Positions 41,925 to 49,476 of a stretch of DNA of 62,993 nt are shown piece after piece. The stretch is from assembly GCF_016862075.1 (NCBI RefSeq), contig NZ_BOMG01000119.1, positions 1-62,993 of the forward strand, read 5' to 3'. Numbering within the stretch: position 1 is the stretch's first letter; the number at the start of each line of letters is the position of its first letter. The DNA comes from Actinoplanes couchii. Lineage in GTDB: Bacteria > Actinomycetota > Actinomycetes > Mycobacteriales > Micromonosporaceae. A program made the translations under genes and the position numbers. Under the pieces are notes generated by a model, which saw nothing but the letters and a program-made list of their open reading frames with translations, was not told the origin of the DNA and ran no database searches.

Positions 41925-42748
41925 CGGTTCGCAACCCGGTTCGCTTCTTCGTTCTCGCCGGACTGCTCGTGCTGTTGCTGCTGATGGTCGGCCCGCTTCT
42001 CGCGGTCGCCGTCAACGCCTTCAAGAGCCCCGCGGAGTACGCCGCCAACGGTCCGCTGTCGATCCCGGGCAGCCTCTACCTGGACGGCATCGTCGACTTC
42101 TGGAACCGGGTCGACTTCGGGCAGAAGCTCTGGAACAGCTTCGTCAGCGCGCTGACCGTGGCCGTCCTCGGTGTGGTGCTGTCCATCCTGAACGCGTACG
42201 CGCTCGGCATCGGCCGGGTCAAGGGCCGCGTCTGGTTCCTGGTGTTCTTCCTGGTCGCCAACCTGCTCCCGCAGGAGGTGCTGGTCTACCCGCTCTACTA
42301 CATCTCCAAGGAGGTGGGGCTCTACGACAGCCTGATCGCGATCATCATCATCTTCACGGTCATCCAGAGCGCCTTCGGCACCTACCTGCTCACCTCGGTC
42401 TACACCGAGTTCCCCCGGGAGATGCTGGAAGCCGCGGCCATCGACGGCGCCGGCAAATGGCGCACCCTGTGGCGGGTCGTCGTCCCGATCAGTGCCCCCA
42501 CCCTCGCGGTGCTGTTCACGTTCTTCTTCATCTGGACGTGGAACGAGTTCTTCCTGCCACTGATCTTCCTGGTCGGCAACGACAACCAGACCGTTCCCGT
42601 CGCTCTCGGCGTCCTGCAGGGCGACAAGATGATGGACGCCACCACGACCAGCGCCTCCGCCCTGATCGGCATCGTCCCCGCGATCCTCTTCTTCCTGATC
42701 TTCCAGCGGACCCTCACGCGCGGCATCGCCGCCGGCGCCATCAAGTAA
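41921..42748 (+). CDS. Sugar ABC permease (MalG-like)
   Basis: 275 residues, six helices, coupling motif EMLEAAAIDGAGKWRTLWRVVVPISAPTLAVL (EAA loop). Begins MTVRNPVRFFVLAGLLVLLLLMVGP at the ATG overlapping the previous stop. Followed after 9 bases by the GH31 gene. Confidence 0.94.
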   Translation: MTVRNPVRFFVLAGLLVLLLLMVGPLLAVAVNAFKSPAEYAANGPLSIPGSLYLDGIVDFWNRVDFGQKLWNSFVSALTVAVLGVVLSILNAYALGIGRVKGRVWFLVFFLVANLLPQEVLVYPLYYISKEVGLYDSLIAIIIIFTVIQSAFGTYLLTSVYTEFPREMLEAAAIDGAGKWRTLWRVVVPISAPTLAVLFTFFFIWTWNEFFLPLIFLVGNDNQTVPVALGVLQGDKMMDATTTSASALIGIVPAILFFLIFQRTLTRGIAAGAIK

Positions 42749-42757
42749 AGGATGTCG

Positions 42758-45067
42758 ATGAAGTTCACCGATGGCTACTGGCGTAAGCGCGCCGGACTGA
42801 CCGTTCTGCACCCCGCCCAGCTCCAGGACACCGCGACCACCGCGGACACGCTGACCGTGTACGCCGCGACCCGGCCGATCACGCACCGCGGTGACACGCT
42901 GAACTCGGCGCTCATCACCGTGGAATGTACCGCCCCCGCGCCCGATGTCATCCGGGTGACCATCTCGAACTTCACCGGCGGCCGGCCGCGGACGCCTGTC
43001 TTCTCCATCGCGGAGTCTCCCGTGGAGGTCTCCGTCGATCAGCATTCGCTGACGTCCGGCTCGCTCACCGCACGGTTCACGCCGGGGGAGAAGTGGGCGC
43101 TCGACTTCCTCGACCCCGACGGGCGGCGGCTCACCGGCAGCGGCTGGAAGGGCATGGGAATCGTCACCGACGGTTCCGGCGGGGAATCCGGGCGATCCGG
43201 CGACTACGGCAACGCCGGGCACTACGTGCACGAGCAGCTCGACCTCGGGGTCGGCCAGGTCGTCTACGGGCTCGGCGAGCGGTTCGGGCCGATCGTCAAG
43301 AACGGGCAGACCGTCGACATCTGGAACGAGGACGGCGGCACCAGCAGCGAGCAGTCCTACAAGAACGTGCCCTTCTACTTCACCAACGGCGGGTACGGCG
43401 TCCTCGTCGACCATCCGGGCAAGGTGTCGTTCGAGGTGGCCAGTGAGATGGTCACCCGCAACCAGTTCAGCGTCGAGGGTCAGAGCCTGTCGTACCTGGT
43501 CATCCACGGTCCCACCCCGGCCGAGATCCTCCGCAAGTACACTGCGCTGACCGGGCGGCCCGCGCTGCCGCCGGCCTGGTCGTTCGGGCTGTGGCTGACC
43601 ACGTCGTTCACCACCGACTACGACGAGGAGACGGTCAACAAGTTCGTCGGCGGGATGGCCGACCGGGACCTGCCGCTGTCGGTGTTCCACTTCGACTGCT
43701 TCTGGATGCGCGAGTTCAACTGGTGCGACTTCGAGTGGGATCCGCGGGTCTTCCCCGACCCGGAGGGCATGCTCAAACGGCTCGCCGACAAGGGGCTGCG
43801 CACCTGCCTGTGGATCAACCCGTACATCGCGCAGCGGTCCCCGCTCTTCGCCGAAGGCGCGTCGAAGGGGTACCTGCTCAAACGGCCGAACGGCGACGTC
43901 TTCCAGTGGGACCTGTGGCAGGCCGGGATGGGCCTGGTCGACTTCACCAACCCTTCTGCTCGCGAATGGTATGCCGCCAAGCTGCGCCGCCTCGTCGACA
44001 TGGGGGTCGACGCGTTCAAGTCGGACTTCGGCGAGCGCGTCCCCACCGATGTGGTGTGGCATGACGGTTCCGACCCGGAGCGGATGCACAACTACTACAC
44101 GCAGCTCTACAACCAGGTCGTCTTCGACGTGCTCCGGGAAGCCCGCGGTGAGGGTGAGGCGGTGCTGTTCGCCCGCTCGGCCACCGTCGGCGGCCAGCAG
44201 TTCCCGGTGCACTGGGGCGGCGACAACTCCAGCACCTTCGAGTCGATGGCGGAGAGCCTGCGCGGCGGGCTGTCGCTGACATCGTCCGGTTTCGGGTTCT
44301 GGAGCCACGACATCGGCGGTTTCGAAGGTATGCCGGACCCGGCCGTCTTCAAACGCTGGGTCGCGTTCGGCCTGCTGTCGTCGCACAGCCGCCTGCACGG
44401 CAGCTCGTCGTACCGGGTGCCGTGGCTGTTCGACGAGGAATCGGTGGACGTGCTGCGCTCGTTCACCCACCTCAAGTACCGCCTGATGCCGTACATCTTC
44501 GGCGCCGCCGTGGAAGCCCACCGCACCGGTGTGCCGGTGATGCGCTCGATGCCCATCGCGTTCCCGGACGATCCCGGCACCACCTATGTGGACCGGCAGT
44601 ACATGCTCGGGCCGGACCTGCTGGTGGCCCCGGTGTTCTCGGCCGGGGGAGAGGTGACCTACTACGTTCCCGCTGGTACGTGGACCCGCTACCTCCCCGC
44701 CGCCGGAACCGCGGAGACGATCGAGGGCCCGCGCTGGGTGACCGAGACCCACGGTTTCGACACCGCCCCGCTGCTGGTCCGCCCCGGCGCGGTGATCCCG
44801 GTGGGCGCCCGCCAGGACCGCCCCGACTACGACTTCCGCGACGGCGTGACCCTGCACCTGTTCGACCCCAGGCCGGGCCGGACCGCGGTGGTGATCCCCG
44901 GCCAGTCAGAATCCGACACGGTCTTCACGGTATCGGTGGAACCCGACCGCATCGTGGTGGGCCGCATGGGCGACGCCCTCCCCTGGAACGTCCGAGTAGG
45001 CGAAAAGGTAACCGAAATCCCCGCCGACCAGGACAGCTGCACCCTCCCCTCGGCCGGCGAGAGCTGA
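42758..45067 (+). CDS. GH31 alpha-xylosidase (YicI-like)
   Basis: 769 residues. Starts MKFTDGYWRKRAGLTVLHPAQL, the YicI-type N-terminus; ATG 42758 sits 5 bases after AAAGGA (ATG 42752 touches it). Catalytic nucleophile Asp in DAFKSDFGERVPTDVVWHDGSDPERMHNYY; WGGDNSSTFESMAESLRGGLSLTSSGFGFWSHDIGGFEG carries the acid/base region. No signal peptide: cytosolic. Would remove alpha-xylosyl residues from imported xyloglucan-type oligosaccharides (for example isoprimeverose), fitting the neighbouring importer. Its 3' end is partly repeated twice downstream. Confidence 0.93.
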   Translation: MKFTDGYWRKRAGLTVLHPAQLQDTATTADTLTVYAATRPITHRGDTLNSALITVECTAPAPDVIRVTISNFTGGRPRTPVFSIAESPVEVSVDQHSLTSGSLTARFTPGEKWALDFLDPDGRRLTGSGWKGMGIVTDGSGGESGRSGDYGNAGHYVHEQLDLGVGQVVYGLGERFGPIVKNGQTVDIWNEDGGTSSEQSYKNVPFYFTNGGYGVLVDHPGKVSFEVASEMVTRNQFSVEGQSLSYLVIHGPTPAEILRKYTALTGRPALPPAWSFGLWLTTSFTTDYDEETVNKFVGGMADRDLPLSVFHFDCFWMREFNWCDFEWDPRVFPDPEGMLKRLADKGLRTCLWINPYIAQRSPLFAEGASKGYLLKRPNGDVFQWDLWQAGMGLVDFTNPSAREWYAAKLRRLVDMGVDAFKSDFGERVPTDVVWHDGSDPERMHNYYTQLYNQVVFDVLREARGEGEAVLFARSATVGGQQFPVHWGGDNSSTFESMAESLRGGLSLTSSGFGFWSHDIGGFEGMPDPAVFKRWVAFGLLSSHSRLHGSSSYRVPWLFDEESVDVLRSFTHLKYRLMPYIFGAAVEAHRTGVPVMRSMPIAFPDDPGTTYVDRQYMLGPDLLVAPVFSAGGEVTYYVPAGTWTRYLPAAGTAETIEGPRWVTETHGFDTAPLLVRPGAVIPVGARQDRPDYDFRDGVTLHLFDPRPGRTAVVIPGQSESDTVFTVSVEPDRIVVGRMGDALPWNVRVGEKVTEIPADQDSCTLPSAGES

Positions 45068-45157
45068 CCTCCGCCGACCGGAACAGCTGCACCCTCACCC
45101 TGGGGCAACAGCGTGGGTGAAAGGTGACCTCCGCCGATCAGGACAGCTGCACCCTCA
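45021..45157. repeat. Triplicated ~27-bp element at the 3' end of the GH31 gene
   Basis: CCGCCGA-C-GG-ACAGCTGCACCCTC occurs at 45021 (inside the gene), 45071 and 45131 (after the stop). The two outer copies form a 60-bp tandem unit sharing TGACCTCCGCCGA...CTGCACCCTCACCCTGGG. Each contains CAGCTG. Confidence 0.8.
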
Positions 45158-45178
45158 CCCTGGGTTAGCAGCGCCGAA

Positions 45179-45210
45179 CGCCCGGCCCCATCCACCGATG
45201 GGGCCGGGCG
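45179..45210. terminator. Strong hairpin terminator after the sugar operon
   Basis: Perfect 13-bp arms CGCCCGGCCCCAT (45179-45191) and ATGGGGCCGGGCG (45198-45210), 6-nt loop, followed by TCTGCCTT. Confidence 0.85.
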
Positions 45211-45223
45211 TCTGCCTTGCCGG

Positions 45224-45239
45224 TTGAGCGATCGCTCAA
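45224..45239. promoter_or_regulatory. Palindromic operator 1 (TetR-like)
   Basis: Perfect palindrome TTGAGCGATCGCTCAA. Its TTGAGC also fits a -35 hexamer for the promoter with -10 TACAGT. Confidence 0.75.
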
Positions 45240-45246
45240 GATGCAC

Positions 45247-45252
45247 TACAGT
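45247..45252 (+). promoter_or_regulatory. -10 TACAGT of the DUF2071 gene
   Basis: TACAGT lies 17 bases after TTGAGC (45224-45229), a canonical spacing; it is flanked by the two palindromes. Confidence 0.6.
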
Positions 45253-45257
45253 GGCTT

Positions 45258-45273
45258 TTGAGCGCCTGCTCAA
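45258..45273. promoter_or_regulatory. Palindromic operator 2 (TetR-like)
   Basis: TTGAGCGCCTGCTCAA: same TTGAGC/GCTCAA arms as the first, 34 bases downstream start to start, placing both on related helix faces around the start site. Confidence 0.75.
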
Positions 45274-45293
45274 TATTTCCTGTCGTTATCGCC

Positions 45294-45340
45294 TGGCCAG
45301 GACTCTTTCTGCCGGAACTCTGTGCAAGGAGTCCAGGCCA
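45294..45340 (+). other. 5' leader hairpin of the DUF2071 gene
   Basis: TGGCCAGGACTC (45294-45305) pairs with GAGTCCAGGCCA (45329-45340), 11 of 12 positions, 23-nt loop. Followed by three near-repeats of CTCCTTGTCA (45345-45385). Confidence 0.55.
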
Positions 45341-45401
45341 AGGGCTCCTTGTCATGGCTCCTTGTCAGGCTCTCTGTCAGGCAGAACGCGGAGGCACCCG
45401 G

Positions 45402-46112
45402 ATGAGAACTCCACGACTGGCGAGCCGAGTCCACCGGCGGCTCCTGGTGAACTACCGCACCGACCCGGACATCACCGCACGGCTGTTGCCCGCCCCACTG
45501 CGCCCGCAGATCGTCAACGGATGGGCGGTCTCCGGAATCTGCCTGATCCGGTTGAGCGTCCTCAACGGCCTGGTCACCGAGAACGCCGCCCACCGGATCG
45601 CCGTCGCATGGGACACCCCCGACGGCGTCGCTCAGGGCGTCTACATCCCGCGCCGAGACACCGAGTCCCGGCTGGTCGCCTGGGCCGGCGGCCGGATCTT
45701 CCCCGGCCACCACCGGCACAGCCGGTTCGACGTGCAGGACGAAGCAGGCGAACTCCACCTGGCTTTCGCCGACGTCGACGTCCATGTCCGCCCGGCGGCC
45801 ACCCTCGCAGGCAGTCACCTGTTCACCGAGACCGCCCAGGCGTCGGAGTTCTTCCGGCGCGGCGCCGTAGCCTACTCAGCCACCCCCGACCCGACCCGCC
45901 TAGACGGTCTACACCTGCTGACCGACGGCGGCGACGTCACCCCGGTCGAACTGTCCTCGGTCCGTTCCGCCTACTTCGACGACCCGTCCCGCTTCCCACC
46001 AGCCACAGCCATCCCCGACAGCGCCTTCCTGATGCGAGACCTGCCAGCCGTGTGGAAGCCGCTGCCCCCGATGACGGTCCGCCCAGCCACCGAACAGCCG
46101 GCACCCGCATAA
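45402..46112 (+). CDS. DUF2071 (YqjF-like) protein
   Basis: 236 residues. RRLLVNYRTDPDITARLLPAPLRPQIVNGWAVSGICLIRL and VYIPRRDTESRLVAWAGGRIFPGHHRHSRFDV fit the acetoacetate-decarboxylase-like DUF2071 family, function unknown. ATG follows GGAGG. The frame is open upstream to 45258, but that stretch overlaps the promoter and lacks family features. Controlled by a double palindrome though no TetR gene is adjacent. Confidence 0.8.
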   Translation: MRTPRLASRVHRRLLVNYRTDPDITARLLPAPLRPQIVNGWAVSGICLIRLSVLNGLVTENAAHRIAVAWDTPDGVAQGVYIPRRDTESRLVAWAGGRIFPGHHRHSRFDVQDEAGELHLAFADVDVHVRPAATLAGSHLFTETAQASEFFRRGAVAYSATPDPTRLDGLHLLTDGGDVTPVELSSVRSAYFDDPSRFPPATAIPDSAFLMRDLPAVWKPLPPMTVRPATEQPAPA

Positions 46113-46162
46113 CCACCGGCCCGGGACCGGGGACCGATCCTGTGCCGTGAGGCCGCGCAGCA

Positions 46163-46185
46163 TCACGGGCCGGCTTCGCCCGTGA
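46163..46185. terminator. Hairpin between convergent genes
   Basis: TCACGGGC (46163-46170) with GCCCGTGA (46178-46185), 7-nt loop, after the DUF2071 gene. Confidence 0.6.
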
Positions 46186-46347
46186 GTCGACCTCCCCGCC
46201 GCGTTCGTTGACCGCGTTCGTTGCGGACCGCGCCCGCCGAACCGCTGTCGAGCGGTGACCGCGTGGTACCGTCACGCCGTTGTGGACTGTCCGGTCCGTG
46301 GTGACGTGGATCGGCGGGGTCGGAATCCGGTCCGCGTCGTGGGCTCG

Positions 46348-47592
46348 TCATGACTCGCCGCCGGTCGTGGTCGCTGGTTCCGGGGTCTTCGCCGTTTCCG
46401 TGTCTGGGGAAGGGCGGCCGCCATAGGTGACCTTGCGGGTCAAGGTTTCGAACGGGCCGCGCCGGCCGGACCGCCGCATCAGGTCGGCGATCAGGACGGT
46501 CGTCGCCCATGTGGCCACCGCCAGTAGTGCGGTGCCGCTGACGGTGAGCGTGCCGGAAAGATCGAGCAGGAACGGTGTGAACACCACCGCCCACGTCACC
46601 GACTGCATCAGATAGCAGCTCATCGAACGTTGCCCGGTCGCCACCACAGCCCGCAAGATCGCCCCGGGTGGCCGGGTGCTCTCGTTGCCGTTGTCTTGGG
46701 GGCCTTGGTTGGTTCGGGTGGGTTCGAAGCGGAGTGCTACCAGGGCGAACAGTGCCGCGTAGCCGAAGCCGCCGACGGTGCCGGTGGCGTCGTGCAGGGC
46801 TGCCGCGGCCTCCAGGAGTGGCTGGGCGGGGGCCGTCGTCACGCCGGACAGGAGCAGGGCGATCGGCTGAGCGCCCAGCACCGCGGCTCCGATGCCGGCG
46901 ACGGCCACCGTGAGCAGCAGACGGCGGTGCCGCAGGGGATGCTCCAGGATGCGGCGGCGGCCGGCCCACAGGCCGAGGGCGAACGGGCACAGGAAACCCA
47001 GCGGGCCCAGTGCGGCGACGAACAGCGCTGTCGGTGGTCGCTCGGTGAACATGTCGGCCGGGCCGGTGGGCAGCATCGACTGGTCCGGCCCGGCATGGCT
47101 GATCGTGGCCAGGTCGGCGGTCGGCACGCTGGTCAACAGCAGGAGGACGACCGCCACCACGATCAGCCAGCGGTCCCGCCAGAAGACCATCAGCGCGCCG
47201 ATCAGCAGGAGCACCCCGTAGGCCGCGAGGATGTCACCGACGTAGAAGAGCGTGGCGTCGGCCAGGCCCACCGCGATCAGGATCGCGGAACGTCGCCACA
47301 GCAACCGCCGGACCGCCGGCCGGCCACGGTCCTGCTGGCGCTGGACGATGCGGGCCACCCCGTACCCGAAGAGGAGCCCGAACATCGGGAACGATCGCCC
47401 GTCCACGAACGTCGACAGGATCCACACCACCGACCGGTCCAGGACCGTGCCGCCCTCGGGGTATCCGCCCAGATAGGACGTACCGTGAAGGAAGTAGTGG
47501 GTGTTGGCCAAGGCGATGAACAGGAGCATGAAGCCGCGGGCGAGGTCCGGGCCGAGAGCCCGTGCCGCCGGGGGTAGAGGGCCGATCCGCAT
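46348..47592 (-). CDS. DUF418-family membrane protein
   Basis: 414 residues, about ten membrane helices. DLARGFMLLFIALANTHYFLHG near the N-terminus, FVDGRSFPMFGLLFGYGVARI, and the C-terminal DUF418 block VATGQRSMSCYLMQSVTWAVVF. Resembles acyltransferase-3/heparan acetyltransferase-like membrane proteins; substrate unknown. ATG 47592 is 7 bases from a TAGTGT hexamer, so likely leaderless. Confidence 0.87.
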   Translation of the reverse strand: MRIGPLPPAARALGPDLARGFMLLFIALANTHYFLHGTSYLGGYPEGGTVLDRSVVWILSTFVDGRSFPMFGLLFGYGVARIVQRQQDRGRPAVRRLLWRRSAILIAVGLADATLFYVGDILAAYGVLLLIGALMVFWRDRWLIVVAVVLLLLTSVPTADLATISHAGPDQSMLPTGPADMFTERPPTALFVAALGPLGFLCPFALGLWAGRRRILEHPLRHRRLLLTVAVAGIGAAVLGAQPIALLLSGVTTAPAQPLLEAAAALHDATGTVGGFGYAALFALVALRFEPTRTNQGPQDNGNESTRPPGAILRAVVATGQRSMSCYLMQSVTWAVVFTPFLLDLSGTLTVSGTALLAVATWATTVLIADLMRRSGRRGPFETLTRKVTYGGRPSPDTETAKTPEPATTTGGES

Positions 47593-47599
47593 GTCGCCG

Positions 47600-47605
47600 A
47601 CACTA
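47600..47605 (-). promoter_or_regulatory. -10 element TAGTGT, leaderless start of DUF418 gene
   Basis: Minus-strand TAGTGT ends 7 bases before ATG 47592, no ribosome site. Confidence 0.5.
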
Positions 47606-47656
47606 CGAATCCGGCGGTGCCCGCCGCAGTTGGCGGAAGTCTACGATTGCCGCGAC

Positions 47657-48350
47657 TTAAGTATCGGCGACCGGTTCACCAGTCAGGATGCCGTTCTCGT
47701 CCTGCAGGGTGCCGGTCGGGCCGTCGGCGGCGAGGGTGGCCAGGCGGACGACGGTGCGGGCGCTGTCCGGGACCGGGCGGCCGATCCCGTACGCGGCGGT
47801 CATGTCGGTGGCGGTGGTGCCCGGCTCGACGGCGTTGAACTTGATCTGCGGGTGCAGCTTGGCGTACTGCACCGTGAGCATGGTGGCGGCCGCCTTGGAT
47901 GCCGCGTAGAGCGCGAGCGGCATGCCGGACTCGGGCCGCTCCGGGTTGGTGACCGCCCAGAACGATCCCATGCTGCTGGAGACGGTGACCACGGTCGGGT
48001 TCGCGGACTCCCGCAGCAACGGTAACGCGGCCTCGGTGACCCGGACGACACCGACCGCGTTGACGTCGAACGCGCGCAGTGCCGCCGGGCCGTCGACGTC
48101 ACCGTCCGCGAGGATGCCCGCGTTGTTGATCAGGACGTCGAGCCGGCCCACGGTCGCCAGCGCGGCCCGCACCGACGCGTCGTCGGTCACGTCCAGCTGG
48201 ACGAAGCGCGCGCCCAGTTCGGCGGCGGCCTTCTCGCCGCGGCCGGTGTCACGGGCGCCGATCCAGACGGTGTGGCCGATCTCGATCAGCTGCCGGGGCG
48301 GTCTCGAACCCGATGCCCTTGTTGGCGCCGGTGATCAGGGTGACGGTCAT
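47657..48350 (-). pseudogene. Short-chain dehydrogenase with a one-base frameshift
   Basis: Reading from ATG 48350 gives MTVTLITGANKGIGFETA, a proper SDR start, then a frame break at a C run (GGGG at 48295-48298 on the plus strand). Removing one base restores RQLIEIGHTVWIGARDTGRGEKAAAELGARFVQLDVTDD and joins the long frame with NNAG, SSSMGSF and YAASKAA motifs, giving about 230 residues. As written the product stops near codon 34. Either a recent inactivation, a phase-variable tract or a sequencing error. Divergent from a TetR gene with three operator copies between. Confidence 0.85.
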
Positions 48351-48360
48351 GCGGACTCCT

Positions 48361-48375
48361 TTTGTACTGATCGGT
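48361..48375. promoter_or_regulatory. TetR operator copy 1
   Basis: TTTGTACTGATCGGT; one base from the other copies in the ACCGATCGGT core. Just before the SDR start. Confidence 0.7.
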
Positions 48376-48396
48376 TGCGGCACCGCCGTAGCAAGT

Positions 48397-48411
48397 TTTG
48401 TACCGATCGGT
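48397..48411. promoter_or_regulatory. TetR operator copy 2
   Basis: TTTGTACCGATCGGT, containing the perfect palindrome ACCGATCGGT; 36 bases from copy 1. Confidence 0.8.
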
Positions 48412-48429
48412 CGGTGACCTGGGCCACGA

Positions 48430-48444
48430 TTTGTACCGAGCGGT
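48430..48444. promoter_or_regulatory. TetR operator copy 3
   Basis: TTTGTACCGAGCGGT; 33 bases from copy 2 and abutting the TAGAGT -10 of the TetR gene (48444-48449), fit for autorepression. Confidence 0.75.
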
Positions 48445-48449
48445 AGAGT
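48444..48449 (+). promoter_or_regulatory. -10 element TAGAGT, leaderless start of TetR
   Basis: TAGAGT ends 6 bases before ATG 48456, no ribosome site. Confidence 0.5.
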
Positions 48450-48455
48450 GGGCTG

Positions 48456-49046
48456 ATGAGTACCGGACGGCCGCGCGCCTTCGACGAGGAAGCGGTCCTC
48501 GACCGGGCCGCCGAGACCTTCTGGCGGTACGGCTACGAGGGCGCGTCGCTGAGTGCCCTCACCGCCGCGATGGGCATCAACCGGCCCAGCCTGTACGCCA
48601 CGTTCGGCAGCAAGGAGCAGCTGTTCCGGCGCGTCTTCGCCCGCTACCACGCGAAGCAGGTCGGCTCCGCGAGGGCCGCGCTCGACCAGCCCTCGGCGTA
48701 CGCGGCAATTGAAGCCTTTTTGCGCGCCAGCGCCGACGGCCTGACCGCAACCGATCACCCGCTCGGATGCCTCTCCATCCAGGGCGGGCTGGCCTGCTCG
48801 CCGGAGAACGCGGCGATCTCCGAGGTGCTCGCGGCGGGCCGGGCCGAGACCGAGGCCGCGATCGAGGCGCGGATGTCCCAGGCGGCGGCCGAGGGCGACC
48901 TGCCGGCCGGAATGGACGCCCGGGCGCTGGCACGGTTCGTGATGGCACTCAGTGAGGGCCACGCCGTGCACGCGGCAGCCGGCGCCGGCCGGGCGGAACT
49001 GCACGCCTCGGTCGACGTCGCCTTGAAGGTCGTCGCGATCCGCTGA
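48456..49046 (+). CDS. TetR-family regulator
   Basis: 196 residues. HTH MSTGRPRAFDEEAVLDRAAETFWRYGYEGASLSALTAAMGINRPSLYATFGSKEQLFRRVF; the C-terminal half with HPLGCLSIQGGLACSPENAAI is of the type controlling SDR or reductase genes responding to electrophiles (YcdC/AcrR-like). Divergent from the frameshifted SDR, with three shared operators. Confidence 0.9.
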   Translation: MSTGRPRAFDEEAVLDRAAETFWRYGYEGASLSALTAAMGINRPSLYATFGSKEQLFRRVFARYHAKQVGSARAALDQPSAYAAIEAFLRASADGLTATDHPLGCLSIQGGLACSPENAAISEVLAAGRAETEAAIEARMSQAAAEGDLPAGMDARALARFVMALSEGHAVHAAAGAGRAELHASVDVALKVVAIR

Positions 49047-49476
49047 CAGTTTCCGGTCCGGGTGTCAGCGTGCGCATCCGGCCGCCGACGTCCATGGCGA
49101 ATCTCCCGTCGAGAGGCCGGAAATATCCCCCCGCATTTCCGGAGTTGATCCCCATGAGTGCTGCGATTCCCCGGCGTGCCCTCATCAAAGCCGCCGGAAT
49201 CGGCGACCAGGTCTCGTTCGCTGATCCACTACATGGCCCGGTCCGTGAGAACAACGTCTCCCGTGGACCTGCAAGGCTGCCGACTCGGTGACGATGCAGC
49301 GCTTCATCGTGGCGGGTGGCCGGGGGTGGGCTCAATAGGCGGGGCGCGGCCAACGCCTACACCGTCGGATTCGCGAATGCGGCTCGGTGCCGGGGTGGTC
49401 ACTGCGAGCCTCGGCCTCTCCTTCGACTGCATCGACTTGCTCGCCGGACACTGCCCAGGCCTGTGGCCATCACAGG
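49047..49476. other. 430-bp region without an intact gene
   Basis: Apart from the Tat-signal remnant I see only short frames with mixed composition. It borders the lower-GC end of the second NACHT gene and may be an insertion or deletion scar. Confidence 0.5.
49154..49291 (+). pseudogene. Remnant of a Tat-exported protein gene
   Basis: The frame MSAAIPRRALIKAAG has the shape of the start of a Tat signal (twin Arg, small hydrophobic run), but continues only 45 residues with no hydrophobic core or mature domain. Upstream AT-rich leader with GGAG before the ATG fits a once-functional start. Confidence 0.4.

Larger units (their letters stand above)
45068..45401. other. 334-bp intergenic region
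   Basis: Holds the repeats of the GH31 3' end, a strong terminator, two TTGAGCG palindromes flanking a promoter, and a structured ~125-base leader for the DUF2071 gene. No gene seen. Confidence 0.7.

Noticed and set aside
41786..44857. 1023-codon minus-strand open frame
   Set aside because: Antisense to permease and GH31 genes; no recognisable domain.
46186..46225. Repeated CCGCGTTCGTTG as a regulatory repeat
   Set aside because: Two short 12-bp copies in a GC-rich convergent gap, after a terminator; no gene to control.
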